Shown here in pieces: positions 1 to 8,705 of a stretch of DNA of 64,000 nt. The stretch's first letter is position 1, and each line of letters begins with the position of its first letter. The translations under genes were made by a program, and so were the position numbers. The notes beneath the pieces are model-generated. The model had not been told where the DNA came from. It ran no database searches and saw nothing but the letters and a program-made list of their open reading frames with translations. Location: the NCBI RefSeq assembly GCF_943181405.1, contig NZ_CALPBY010000007.1:124001-188000 (forward strand), read 5' to 3'. The stretch is from Cellulosimicrobium sp. Marseille-Q4280. GTDB lineage: Bacteria > Actinomycetota > Actinomycetes > Actinomycetales > Cellulomonadaceae.

Positions 1-38
1 GCCCGGTGCAGCCCGAGGGCAGGAAGGTGGTGGCATGA
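1..38 (+). CDS. 3' end of an upstream gene, probably adnA (partial)
   Basis: An open frame enters from the left edge and stops with TGA at 36-38, overlapping the ATG of the next gene as ATGA. Only about 11 residues are visible (ending QPEGRKVVA), too few to identify. In actinobacteria the gene directly before adnB is normally adnA, the partner helicase-nuclease subunit, so that identity is inferred from position alone. Confidence 0.4.
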   Translation, partial: PVQPEGRKVVA

Positions 39-3000
39 GCAGCGAGCTCTTCGAGCTCCCGGAGGAGTCGCGCCCCCGCGTCAGGCTCGTCGGCGGGGCG
101 CCCACCGGCGACGCGCAGGACGGGAGCGTCGCGTCGAGGACGGCCGTGCAGGCGATCTCCGCGACCGAGATCGCGGACCTGCTCGGACGACCGCGGCCGA
201 CGCCCGAGCAGGTCGAGGTCATCGAGGCACCGCTCGAGCCGGCGCTGGTGGTCGCGGGCGCCGGGTCCGGGAAGACCGAGACCATGGCGGCCCGCGTCGT
301 GTGGCTCATCGCCAACGACCTCGTGGCGCCCGACGCGGTCCTCGGCCTCACCTTCACGCGCAAGGCCGCGGGCGAGCTCGCCGAGCGCGTCCAGACGCGC
401 CTCGCCCAGCTCGCGCGGGCACGCGGCGGCACGACGTCGGCGCTCACACTCCTCGACCGACCGACCGTCGCGACGTACAACGCCTACGCGGCGTCGCTCG
501 TCGCCGACCACGGGCTGCGCGTGGGCGTCGAGCCCGGTGCGCGCCTCCTCGGCGAGGCGCAGCAGTGGCAGCTCGCGTCCGAGGTCGTCGAGAGCTGGGA
601 CGACGACCTCGGTACCGACCGCGCCGTGAGCACCGTCGTCGCCGCCGTGCTCGGGCTCTCCGGCGCGCTCGGCGAGCACCTGCTCGAGCCGCACGACGCG
701 CGCGACCGCCTCGCGGAGATCGTCGAGACGCTCGACGGGCTGCCGCTCGGCCCGCGGCAGAAGGCGCGGACCAAGGAGGTCGTCAAGCTCGTCGGGGACG
801 TCGCCGAGCGCGTCCGGCTCCTCGACGTCGTCGCCGAGTACCGGCGCCGCAAGCGGGCCACCGACTCGCTCGACTTCGGTGACCAGGTGGCGCTCGCGGC
901 ACGGCTCGCGCGCGAGGTGCCGGTCGTCGGCACGACGGAGCGCGCGCGGTACCGCGTGGTCCTGCTGGACGAGTACCAGGACACGTCGCACGCCCAGGTG
1001 GAGCTGCTCGCGGGGCTGTTCGGCGGCGGCCACGCGGTGACGGCGGTCGGTGACCCGCACCAGTCCATCTACGGCTGGCGGGGTGCGAGCGCGGGTGGGC
1101 TCGCGCGCTTCCCGGAGAGGTTCCGCCACGCCGACGGCGGTCGCGCGGCCGTGCGCTTCCTCTCGACGTCGTGGCGCAACGACGCCGCGGTGCTCGACGC
1201 GGCGAACGTCGTCTCGGCGCCGCTGCGCGGCGCAGGCGCAGCCGGGTCGGGCTCCGCGGTGACGGTCCCGCCGCTGTCCCTGCGGCCCGGTGCCGGCGGC
1301 GGGTCGGTGACCGCGCACGTCGCCGCGACGGCGGAGGAGGAGGCGGCCGCCGTCGCCGACCTCGTCGCGGCGCGGTGGCGTCCGGCGAGCGCGCCGGGCG
1401 GCCGGGTGACGGCGGCCGTGCTGTGCCGCAAGCGCAGCCAGTTCGCGACCGTCGAGGTCGCGCTGCGTCGTCGAGGTCTGCCCGTCGAGGTCGTCGGCCT
1501 CGGCGGCCTCCTGACGACGCCGGAGGTCGTCGACGTCGTGACGCTCCTCGAGGCTGTCCACGACCCCTCGCGCGGCGACGCGCTCGTCCGTCTCCTCACC
1601 GGCCCGCGGGTCAACCTGGGCGCCGCCGACCTGCACGCGCTCGGCTCGCGCGCCGCCGACCTCGCCCGGCAGGACGGCGGTCCCGGGCGCCGACCGCGCG
1701 CCGGCGCAGGTCCCGCGCACGTCGCGGACGGGCAGGCGGGGACCGAGGGGATCGAGGGGGCGGACGGCGGGACCGCACCGGCCGTGGTCGAGGGCGACGT
1801 GGTCGACCACCGCTCGATCGTCGACGCGCTCGACGACCTTCCCGCGCCCGGGCGCGCGGCGGGTGACGGCCGCGTGCTCGGTGACGCCGCCCACGCCCGG
1901 CTCGGCGCGCTCGCCGCGACGCTGCGCTCCCTGCGCTCCCTGACCTACCTCTCGCTGCCGGAGCTCGTCGTCGAGGCGGAGCGCGCGCTGGGTCTCGACG
2001 TCGAGGCCTCGACGACGGCGGCGCTCCACGCCACCCGGCGGCTGACCGACCCCGACGCGGTGAGCGACCGCGCCCGCGAGCACCTCGACGCGTTCCGCGA
2101 CGTCGCGGCGACCTTCGCGCAGACGGCCGACGTCGCGACGCTCGGCGCATTCCTCGCCTGGCTCGGCGTCGCGGCGTCGCGCGAGAACGGACTGGACCTG
2201 CCCGTGCGCGAGCCGGACCCCGACGCCGTGCAGGTCATCACCGCGCACGCCGCGAAGGGGCTGGAGTGGGACGTCGTCGCGGTGCCGGGGCTCGTCGACG
2301 GGGTGTTCCCGACGGTCGCGCAGTCGGCGTCGGGCACGCGCGCCGACAGCGGCTGGCTCACGGACGTGTCGCAGCTCCCGTACCCCCTGCGCGGTGACGC
2401 GGCCGACCTCCCGCAGTTCCGGTACGACCTCGCGACGGACACCAAGAACCTCGTCGTCCGGCGTGACGAGTTCCGCGCGGCGTCCGGCGAGCACCAGCTC
2501 GCCGAGGAGCGCCGCCTCGCCTACGTCGCGCTCACGCGCGCGCGGCGGGAGCTCTTCCTCTCGGCGTCCTGGTGGCAGACGGGATCGACGCCCCGAGCGC
2601 TGTCCCCGTTCCTCCTGGAGCTCGCCGAGGCGGGTGCCGTCGGGGCGGACGGGTGGGCGGTCGCGCCCGAGCCGGGAGCGACGAACCCGCTCGAGGGCGT
2701 CGAGGTCACCGCGACCTGGCCGGCGTCCGACGACGCCGCGCCGGGCTCGGCCCGCGCCGTCCTGCGGGCGACCGCCGAGAGGGTCGAGGAGGCGTCGCGA
2801 CGCCGCGCCCGCGCAGCGGCCGGCGACCCGGCGGCAGGCGGCACGGCGAGCGGCGGCGTCTCACCGGCCGGAGCATCCGGGGCCGACGCCGACCGGATCT
2901 CGCCGGCCGACGCGCTGACCGCCGCGGAGGGCGTGCTCGTCGACGAGGACGGTCGAGACCTCGTCGGTCTCGCGCGCGTCCTGCTCGCCGAGCGGGAGGA

Positions 3001-3631
3001 CCGCGCCGGGCGGGACGTCGCGCTGCCCGCGCACGTCTCGGCGTCGGCCCTCGTGCGGCTCGCGAGCGACCGCGACGAGTTCGCCCTGCACCTGCGCCGA
3101 CCCGTGCCGAGCGAACCGACCGTGCACGCGCGGCGGGGCACGCAGTTCCACCTCTGGGCCGAGCGGTACTTCACGAGCGCGTCGCTGCTCGACGTCGAGG
3201 ACCTCCCCGGCGCGGACGACACGGACCTCGACCCGGACCAGGACCTCGAGTCGCTCCAGCGCACGTTCCTCGCGTCGTCGTGGGCTGCGCGCACGCCGAT
3301 CGCCGTCGAGGTCGACGTCGAGACGCCGGTGGGTGCGACGGTCCTGCGCTCGCGCATCGACGCGGTCTTCCCCGAGCTGCCCGAGCTCGCCGGGGGAGCG
3401 ACGGACGCCGTCGTGGTCGTCGACTGGAAGACCGGACGGGCGCCGTCGGACCCGCAGGCGCGCCGGAACCGCGAGGTCCAGCTCGCGGTGTACCGGCTCG
3501 CGTGGTCGCGCTGGGCCGGTCTCCCGCTCGAGAAGGTGAACGCGGCGTTCTACCACGTCGGGTCCGACGAGACGGTGCGGCCCGAGCGGCTCCTCGACGA
3601 GGCGCAGATCGAGGCGCTCCTGCGGGGGTGA
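35..3631 (+). CDS. adnB: UvrD/RecB-type helicase-nuclease, AdnB-like subunit
   Basis: A 1198-residue SF1A helicase with a C-terminal RecB-family nuclease. AdnAB resects double-strand breaks in actinobacteria, in place of RecBCD. Visible motifs are Walker A GAGSGKT (about residues 75-81), motif II DEYQDT (about 310), motif III VGDPHQSIYGWRG, a motif VI-like VALTRARREL, and near the C-terminus the nuclease motif DWKTGR (about 1128) followed by QLAVY, the QxxxY element. The start is the ATG at 35, with AGGAAGG about 9 bases upstream, overlapping the preceding stop. The overlap implies translational coupling with an upstream adnA. Assignment as AdnB rather than AdnA rests on being second in the pair and followed by a phosphotransferase and nudC. 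A Gly/Ala-rich insertion around residues 540-590 is probably a linker. Confidence 0.9.
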   Translation: MSSELFELPEESRPRVRLVGGAPTGDAQDGSVASRTAVQAISATEIADLLGRPRPTPEQVEVIEAPLEPALVVAGAGSGKTETMAARVVWLIANDLVAPDAVLGLTFTRKAAGELAERVQTRLAQLARARGGTTSALTLLDRPTVATYNAYAASLVADHGLRVGVEPGARLLGEAQQWQLASEVVESWDDDLGTDRAVSTVVAAVLGLSGALGEHLLEPHDARDRLAEIVETLDGLPLGPRQKARTKEVVKLVGDVAERVRLLDVVAEYRRRKRATDSLDFGDQVALAARLAREVPVVGTTERARYRVVLLDEYQDTSHAQVELLAGLFGGGHAVTAVGDPHQSIYGWRGASAGGLARFPERFRHADGGRAAVRFLSTSWRNDAAVLDAANVVSAPLRGAGAAGSGSAVTVPPLSLRPGAGGGSVTAHVAATAEEEAAAVADLVAARWRPASAPGGRVTAAVLCRKRSQFATVEVALRRRGLPVEVVGLGGLLTTPEVVDVVTLLEAVHDPSRGDALVRLLTGPRVNLGAADLHALGSRAADLARQDGGPGRRPRAGAGPAHVADGQAGTEGIEGADGGTAPAVVEGDVVDHRSIVDALDDLPAPGRAAGDGRVLGDAAHARLGALAATLRSLRSLTYLSLPELVVEAERALGLDVEASTTAALHATRRLTDPDAVSDRAREHLDAFRDVAATFAQTADVATLGAFLAWLGVAASRENGLDLPVREPDPDAVQVITAHAAKGLEWDVVAVPGLVDGVFPTVAQSASGTRADSGWLTDVSQLPYPLRGDAADLPQFRYDLATDTKNLVVRRDEFRAASGEHQLAEERRLAYVALTRARRELFLSASWWQTGSTPRALSPFLLELAEAGAVGADGWAVAPEPGATNPLEGVEVTATWPASDDAAPGSARAVLRATAERVEEASRRRARAAAGDPAAGGTASGGVSPAGASGADADRISPADALTAAEGVLVDEDGRDLVGLARVLLAEREDRAGRDVALPAHVSASALVRLASDRDEFALHLRRPVPSEPTVHARRGTQFHLWAERYFTSASLLDVEDLPGADDTDLDPDQDLESLQRTFLASSWAARTPIAVEVDVETPVGATVLRSRIDAVFPELPELAGGATDAVVVVDWKTGRAPSDPQARRNREVQLAVYRLAWSRWAGLPLEKVNAAFYHVGSDETVRPERLLDEAQIEALLRG

Positions 3632-3660
3632 GACGGCCTGAGCCTTCCTGCGCGGCCGTC
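3632..3660 (+). terminator. hairpin after adnB
   Basis: GACGGCC (3632-3638) and GGCCGTC (3654-3660) form a 7-bp stem directly after the adnB stop. There is no T-run, so it is at best a weak or Rho-assisted end, placed between two convergent genes. Confidence 0.35.
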
Positions 3661-3675
3661 CTGCGACCGGCCGAC

Positions 3676-4599
3676 TCAGTCCGAGGAGCCCTCGCGTGTC
3701 GCGTCCTCGAGGTCGGCCAGCATGTCGAGCGCGTCCGCGACGACGTCGTCCAGCCCGTGCCGCACCCCGTGCAGGAGCCAGCGGGCGAGCGCGAGCTCTC
3801 CCACGAGCAGCGCGCGGTCCGCGAGGTGCTTGTCCGTCAGCTCCGTGCGCCGCAGCTGGTACGCCTCCATGATCGAGTCGATCGCCTCCGGTGGGGCCGA
3901 GACGAGCAGCCAGGCCAGGTCGTCCGCGGGGTCGGCGACGCGCGCGTCCGACCACCCCGTCACCGCGGCCACCCGGCCGCGCGCGACGAGCACCTGGTCC
4001 GGCCCGAGGTCTCCGTGCACGACGACGGGCTGGAAGCGCCACAGCGACACGTCCTCGAGAGCGGACTCCCACCGCCGCAGGAGCGCCGGCGGTACCTGAC
4101 CCGTCGCGGCGGCCTCGTCGAGCTCGGACATCCGGCGCTGCCGGTACTCCTCGGCGTCGTACCCCGGCAGCCCGGCGTCGTCGACGATCGCGCGCGGCAG
4201 CTCGTGGACGGACGCGACGACCCGACCGAGATCGGCCGCGAGGCCCGGTCCGGGCCGCAGCGACTCGACGTCGAGAGGAGCGCCCTCCACCGCGGGGTGG
4301 ACGACGGCGCGCCCGCCCTCCGGCAGGACGGCGGTCCCGCTGATGTGCGGCACCGTGAACGACAGCACCCCCGACGTGACGTAGTGACGGAGCGACGCGA
4401 GGAGCTCGGACTCGGCCTCGAGCGCGGCCCCCGCCTGGAGGCTGCGCGGCGCACGCACGGTCCACCGGGCGCCGTCCGCGTCGGTGACCACCGCCGTGTC
4501 GTAGTCGCCCGGGTCGGCGACGGCCCGGGCGGACCGCGCGTCCAGGCCCGGGACGGCCGCCGTCGCGAGGGCGGCGAGGGTCAGCGGTGAACGAGGCAC
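3676..4599 (-). CDS. APH-family phosphotransferase-like protein, catalytic loop degenerate
   Basis: A 307-residue protein of the aminoglycoside-phosphotransferase/maltokinase-like fold. The Brenner-type motif HGDLGPDQVLV (about residue 191) keeps the catalytic Asp but has Gln where family members carry Asn. The second motif reads VTGWSDARVADPADDLAWLL, so the metal-binding Asp expected before the Trp is Gly. The downstream DP..DLAW helix is conserved. Both changes suggest weak or absent kinase activity. GTG at 4599 (VPRSPLTLAA) is preferred because longer forms would read through the nudC promoter and 5' end; the Shine-Dalgarno is weak (GTGGGCGG). It is convergent with adnB and divergent from nudC. 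The substrate is unknown. Confidence 0.75.
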   Translation of the reverse strand: MPRSPLTLAALATAAVPGLDARSARAVADPGDYDTAVVTDADGARWTVRAPRSLQAGAALEAESELLASLRHYVTSGVLSFTVPHISGTAVLPEGGRAVVHPAVEGAPLDVESLRPGPGLAADLGRVVASVHELPRAIVDDAGLPGYDAEEYRQRRMSELDEAAATGQVPPALLRRWESALEDVSLWRFQPVVVHGDLGPDQVLVARGRVAAVTGWSDARVADPADDLAWLLVSAPPEAIDSIMEAYQLRRTELTDKHLADRALLVGELALARWLLHGVRHGLDDVVADALDMLADLEDATREGSSD

Positions 4600-4697
4600 C
4601 CGCCCACGGTAGTCGCTCGTCGCCCGCGCGGACCTCGACCCACGCCGACCGGCGCCCGTACCGACGACAGCGGGCACGGGCGACCGCGGCGGTGGCC

Positions 4698-4703
4698 TAC
4701 GGT
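4698..4703 (+). promoter_or_regulatory. putative -10 of nudC
   Basis: TACGGT fits TANNNT and ends six bases before the GTG start, the spacing expected for leaderless transcription. No convincing -35 is seen. Confidence 0.4.
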
Positions 4704-4709
4704 CGGGGA

Positions 4710-5789
4710 GTGAGCACCGAGCACCCGCCGTACCGCCCTCTGCCCCAGCCGCTCGACGCGGCACCCGTCGACCGCGCGGCCCACCGGCGCACCGAGGCCG
4801 GCCTCGTCGAACGGCTCGTGAACGAGCCCGCCACGCGCGTCCTCCTCGTCCACCGCGGACGGCTCGCCACCGGGGTCGACGGCGCCCTCGCGCTGCTCCC
4901 GGGCGGCGCGGTCGTCGGTGTCCCCGCGACCCACGGCGGCGAGCGTCCCCGCTGGCTCTTCCTCGGCGAGGGCGAACCGGCGGGCGACGCAGCGGGGAGG
5001 GCAGAGCCGGGGGCGGACGCGCCGACGTCGTACCTCGCTCTCGTCCTGCCCGACGACGCCGACGCCGAGGAGGTCGACATCGAGGGGGTCGACCCCGCCG
5101 AGGCCCTCGCGGTGCTGGCCCGCACGCACACCTGGTCCGGGTTGCGCGAGCTGTCGACCCGGCTCGACGCGACGCAGGCCGCGCTCGCGACGGAGGCCGT
5201 CGCGCTCGCCGCCTGGCACGCCGCGCACGAGCGGTGCCCCCGCTGCGGCGAGCCGACGACGCTCGAGAACGCCGGTTGGACCCGTCGCTGCGTCGCGCAG
5301 GGCACCGAGCTCTACCCGCGCACGGACCCGGCCGTGATCATGGCGGTGGTCCACCGGGGCGACGGCGCCGACCGGAAGGACGGCACCGGTGACGGGGTCG
5401 ACGGTGACGAGCGGCTGCTCCTCGGTCACGCGGCGCACTGGCCGGAGCGAAGGTTCTCCACGCTCGCGGGCTATGTCGAGCCCGGCGAGTCGCTCGAGAA
5501 CGCGGTCCGTCGCGAGGTCCGCGAGGAGGCCGGCGTCGAGGTCGGCGAGGTGACCTATCGCGGGAGCCAGCCGTGGCCGTACCCGGCGTCGCTCATGCTC
5601 GGGTTCTTCGCGCGGGCGACCACGGCCGCCCTGCACGTCGACGGCGTCGAGCTGACCGACGCCCGGTGGTTCACGCGGGCCGAGCTCGAGCGCGACGTGC
5701 GCTCCGGAGAGGTGCTCCTGCCCGGGCGCGCGTCGATCGCGCGGGCTCTCATCGAGGACTGGTTCGGGTCCGAGCTGCCTGGCGCCTGA
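4710..5789 (+). CDS. nudC: NAD(+) diphosphatase / RNA de-NADding Nudix hydrolase NudC
   Basis: A 359-residue NudC. The family hydrolyses NAD(H) to NMN(H) and AMP and removes NAD caps from RNA. A zinc-ribbon segment CPRCGEPT is followed by a complete Nudix box running from GYVEPGE to REEAGV, and by the NudC signature SQPWPYPASLM. The second half of the ribbon, RRCVAQGTELYP, has only one Cys, so three of the four usual zinc ligands are visible. The start is GTG 4710 (VSTEHPPYRP), seven bases after a -10-like TACGGT (4698-4703), which suggests a leaderless mRNA. An upstream in-frame ATG at 4587 would overlap the divergent gene and adds low-complexity residues, so it was rejected. Confidence 0.9.
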   Translation: MSTEHPPYRPLPQPLDAAPVDRAAHRRTEAGLVERLVNEPATRVLLVHRGRLATGVDGALALLPGGAVVGVPATHGGERPRWLFLGEGEPAGDAAGRAEPGADAPTSYLALVLPDDADAEEVDIEGVDPAEALAVLARTHTWSGLRELSTRLDATQAALATEAVALAAWHAAHERCPRCGEPTTLENAGWTRRCVAQGTELYPRTDPAVIMAVVHRGDGADRKDGTGDGVDGDERLLLGHAAHWPERRFSTLAGYVEPGESLENAVRREVREEAGVEVGEVTYRGSQPWPYPASLMLGFFARATTAALHVDGVELTDARWFTRAELERDVRSGEVLLPGRASIARALIEDWFGSELPGA

Positions 5790-5796
5790 GATCGCG

Positions 5797-5824
5797 GGCG
5801 GGGACGGGGGCCTACCGCCCCGCC
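5797..5824 (+). terminator. hairpin after nudC
   Basis: GGCGGGG (5797-5803) pairs with CCCCGCC (5818-5824) eight bases after the nudC stop. The stem is strong but there is no T-tract, so termination is an inference from position. Confidence 0.4.
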
Positions 5825-5920
5825 GTTCGACGAGCGCCGACTCCCGGCGCCTCCGTCGACCCGTCCCCGGCCGACCCGTCCACGACCCACGACCCCGGCC
5901 CGTCGGCTCACCGTCTGCAC

Positions 5921-5980
5921 GAGGTAGCACCCGGTTGCGTGAGGTAGTACCCGGTCCTGCCAGGTAGTACCCCGGTCCGG
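5921..5980 (+). repeat. three tandem 20-bp repeat units, array A
   Basis: Three head-to-tail units at 5921-5940, 5941-5960 and 5961-5980 share the core GAGGTAGTACCCGGT with 1-3 changes each. The core contains the near-palindrome GGTA-G-TACC. The array lies in the 264-bp space between the convergent genes nudC and mrx1; the rest of that gap shows nothing coding. Related arrays occur near 30064-30389 and 40721-40763. Confidence 0.85.
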
Positions 5981-6053
5981 CCACGGAGGCCCGTGGTGGC
6001 GCGGTCGGGAGCTCCGGTTCGAGGCCGGTTCGCGGGTGGGCCGGCGGGACGCG

Positions 6054-6320
6054 TCAGGCGGCGAGGCGCTGCTTGACCTCGGCCAGCGACGGGTTCGTGG
6101 CAGCCGTGCCGTCGGGGAAGACGACGGTGGGGACCGTGCGGTTGCCGTCGTTGACCTGCTCGACGTACGCGGCGGTCTCGGGGTGCTCCTCGATGTTCAC
6201 CTCGGTGTACCCGATGCCCTCGGACTCGAGCTGCGTCTTGAGCCGGCGGCAGTAGCCGCACCAGCTCGTCGAGTACATGACGATCGAGCCGGCGTCGGGC
6301 GTGGTCGGGGCGGTGGGCAT
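6054..6320 (-). CDS. mrx1: mycoredoxin / glutaredoxin-like protein
   Basis: An 88-residue glutaredoxin-fold protein with active site SWCGYC (CGYC, as in mycoredoxin-1) and the cis-proline loop TVPTVVF. Mycoredoxin reduces mycothiol mixed disulfides in the actinobacterial cytoplasm using mycothiol. The ATG at 6320 has GAGGAG about 9 bases upstream. It is divergent from uvrD2 and convergent with nudC, the position occupied by the mycoredoxin gene next to uvrD2 in mycobacteria. The length is typical. Confidence 0.9.
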   Translation of the reverse strand: MPTAPTTPDAGSIVMYSTSWCGYCRRLKTQLESEGIGYTEVNIEEHPETAAYVEQVNDGNRTVPTVVFPDGTAATNPSLAEVKQRLAA

Positions 6321-6516
6321 CGCAGGATCTCCTCGGGTCGACGTGCGGGACGGCGCCCCGGCAGCGGTCGCGGCCCGGGCACCTCGGGGTGAACGTCCGG
6401 CCGAGGTGCCGTTGTTCCCGGCGAGCACCGATGTCGTCACGGTGCGGGGTCCGCGCGGTCCACAGCCGGGTCGCGACGGGTGTCCCGTGTGGGCGCGGGC
6501 TGCGAGAATCGCCGTG

Positions 6517-8586
6517 ATGTCCACGCCACCGTTCCCCTCCGCCGCCGTCTCCTCCCGTCCCGTGCTGGGCTCCGCCGACGCGATCCTCGAGGCGCTCGAC
6601 CCGGACCAGCGGGACGTCGCCCTCGCGCTGAGCGGGCCGGTGTGCGTGCTGGCAGGCGCGGGCACGGGCAAGACGCGCGCGATCACGCACCGCATCGCGT
6701 ACGGCGTGCGCACGGGGGCGTACACGCCGACGTCGGTCCTCGCCGTGACGTTCACGGCGCGCGCCGCGGGGGAGATGCGCACGCGCCTGCGCGAGCTCGG
6801 CGCCACGGGCGTCCAGGCGCGCACGTTCCACGCCGCCGCGCTGCGCCAGCTCGGCTACTTCTGGCCCAAGGTGGTCGGCGGCGCGCCGCCGCGCATCCTC
6901 GAGCACAAGGCGCCGGTGATCGCCGAGGCCGCGCGTCGGCTCGGCGTCGGCGTGGACCGCGTCGCGGTGCGCGACCTGTCGTCGGAGGTCGAGTGGGCCA
7001 AGGTGTCGCTCGTGACGGCCGACGACTACGTGCGGGCGACCGAGGCGATCGACCGCGACCCGCCCTCCGGCTACGACCACCAGACGGTGGCCCGTCTCAT
7101 CACCGCGTACGAGGACGTCAAGACGGAGCGCTCCGTCATCGACTTCGAGGACGTGCTGCTCATGCTCGGCGACATGCTCGCCACGCAGGGGCGCGTCGCC
7201 GACGAGGTGCGGCGTCAGTACCGGCACTTCGTCGTCGACGAGTACCAGGACGTCTCGCCGCTGCAGCAGTTCGTGCTCGACCAGTGGCTCGGCGGGCGCA
7301 ACGAGCTGTGCGTCGTCGGCGACCCGTCGCAGACGATCTACTCGTTCACCGGCGCGACGCCGCACCACCTGCTCACGTTCTCGCGCACGCACCCGGGCGC
7401 GCAGGTCATCCGGCTCGTGCGCGACTACCGCTCGACGCCGCAGGTCGTGCACCTCGCCAACCAGCTCCTCGCTCGCGCCGGCCGCGCGGGCGGCGCCCAC
7501 CAGGCGCTCGAGCTCGTCGCCCAGCGCCCGGCGGGCCCCCCGGTGTCGTACACCGCGTACGACGACGACGAGAGCGAGGCGAAGGGCGTCGCCGAGCGCG
7601 TCGGTCGGCTGCTCGCCGCGGGCACCCGGGCGAGCGAGGTCGCCGTCCTGTACCGGACCAACGCCCAGTCGGAGGCGTTCGAGGCCGCGCTCGCGGACGC
7701 GGGCATCGGCTACCTGGTGCGTGGCGGCGAGCGGTTCTTCCAGCGCAAGGAGGTCCGGGACGCCATCGTGCTGCTGCGCGGGGCAGCGCGTTCCGCCGAC
7801 CCCGACGTCGCGATGCCCGAGGCCGTCCGCGACGTCCTCGGCTCTGCGGGATGGGCGACCCAGCCCCCGGCCGCGCGGGGCGCGGCACGGGAACGGTGGG
7901 AGTCGATGCAGGCCATCGTCGCGCTCGCCGACGACGTCGCCGGGCTCGCCGTGGGGTCGGACGCCCCGGCGCCGACCGTCGCGACCTTCGTCGCCGAGCT
8001 CGACGAGCGGGCCTCCGCGCAGCACGCCCCCACGGTCGAGGGCGTGACGCTCGCGTCCCTGCACGCCGCCAAGGGGCTCGAGTGGGACGCCGTCTTCCTC
8101 GCGGGGATGAGCGAGGGGCTGATGCCCATCTCGCTCGCGGAGACCGACGAGGCGGTCGCCGAGGAACGGCGTCTCCTGTACGTCGGCATCACCCGTGCGC
8201 GCGAGCACCTCGAGGTGTCCTTCGCCCGCTCGCGCAACCCCGGCGGGCGCGCCACGCGTCGCCGAACGCGGTTCCTCGACGGGCTGTGGCCCGACGATCC
8301 CGCCGCGCCGCGCGGACGCCGGTCGCGGTCCGGCCAGCCGCGCGTCCAGCTCACCGGCGAGTACGACCGCGAGCTGTTCGACCGGTTGCGCGAGTGGCGT
8401 CTGCAGGTCGCGCAGGAGACGGACAAGCCCGCGTTCACCGTGCTCGTCGACACCACCCTGGCCGCGATCGCGGAGACGCGACCGAGCACGGTGCCGGAGC
8501 TCGCGCGCATCAACGGTCTCGGCCCCGCGAAGATCGAGCGCTACGGAGCCACGCTGCTCGAGATCGTCGCTCGCGCCAAGGCCTGA
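6517..8586 (+). CDS. uvrD2: ATP-dependent DNA helicase UvrD2 with HRDC domain
   Basis: A 689-residue SF1A 3'-5' helicase. Walker A GAGTGKT lies at about residue 46, motif II DEYQDV at about 240, then VVGDPSQTIYSFTG and motif VI VGITRAREHL. An HRDC domain occupies about residues 618-689 (LFDRLREWR to INGLGPAKIERYG). Mycobacterial UvrD2 has a tetracysteine linker between helicase and HRDC domains. Here the linker (about residues 585-615) has no Cys, and only two Cys are seen in the whole protein. ATG 6517 is preferred over in-frame starts upstream because the added sequence is antisense to mrx1 and unlike the family. A GAGAAT sequence 7 bases before the ATG may be a -10, giving a leaderless message. 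Confidence 0.9.
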   Translation: MSTPPFPSAAVSSRPVLGSADAILEALDPDQRDVALALSGPVCVLAGAGTGKTRAITHRIAYGVRTGAYTPTSVLAVTFTARAAGEMRTRLRELGATGVQARTFHAAALRQLGYFWPKVVGGAPPRILEHKAPVIAEAARRLGVGVDRVAVRDLSSEVEWAKVSLVTADDYVRATEAIDRDPPSGYDHQTVARLITAYEDVKTERSVIDFEDVLLMLGDMLATQGRVADEVRRQYRHFVVDEYQDVSPLQQFVLDQWLGGRNELCVVGDPSQTIYSFTGATPHHLLTFSRTHPGAQVIRLVRDYRSTPQVVHLANQLLARAGRAGGAHQALELVAQRPAGPPVSYTAYDDDESEAKGVAERVGRLLAAGTRASEVAVLYRTNAQSEAFEAALADAGIGYLVRGGERFFQRKEVRDAIVLLRGAARSADPDVAMPEAVRDVLGSAGWATQPPAARGAARERWESMQAIVALADDVAGLAVGSDAPAPTVATFVAELDERASAQHAPTVEGVTLASLHAAKGLEWDAVFLAGMSEGLMPISLAETDEAVAEERRLLYVGITRAREHLEVSFARSRNPGGRATRRRTRFLDGLWPDDPAAPRGRRSRSGQPRVQLTGEYDRELFDRLREWRLQVAQETDKPAFTVLVDTTLAAIAETRPSTVPELARINGLGPAKIERYGATLLEIVARAKA

Positions 8587-8675
8587 AGCGGCCCTCAGGA
8601 GGCGCTCCGCGCGCGTCCGGACGAGGGCGCTCGGCGGGCGTCGAAGAACTCGCCCGAAGAAATCTCGGAAATAAG

Positions 8676-8705
8676 TTGTGTCTCCTTCGTCGAGCGGCAT
8701 ACGCT
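8676..8705 (+). promoter_or_regulatory. whiB7 promoter with AT-rich upstream element
   Basis: A -35-like TTGTGT (8676-8681), an 18-bp spacer and TACGCT (8700-8705) form a plausible sigma-A promoter. The bases just 5' of the -35 (8661-8674, including GGAAATAA) are strikingly AT-rich for this genome. WhiB7 binds an AT-rich stretch next to the -35 of its own promoter through its AT-hook, so autoregulation is likely. Transcription would begin near 8712, leaving a leader of about 400 nt. Confidence 0.65.

Noticed and set aside
4143-4170. Further copy of the GTACTCC repeat core in the phosphotransferase gene
   Set aside because: Only a short match without the 20-21 bp period; best explained as coding sequence.
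4587-4709. Longer NudC starting at ATG 4587
   Set aside because: It would add 41 Arg-rich residues overlapping the divergent gene start and its promoter; GTG 4710 gives the family N-terminus.
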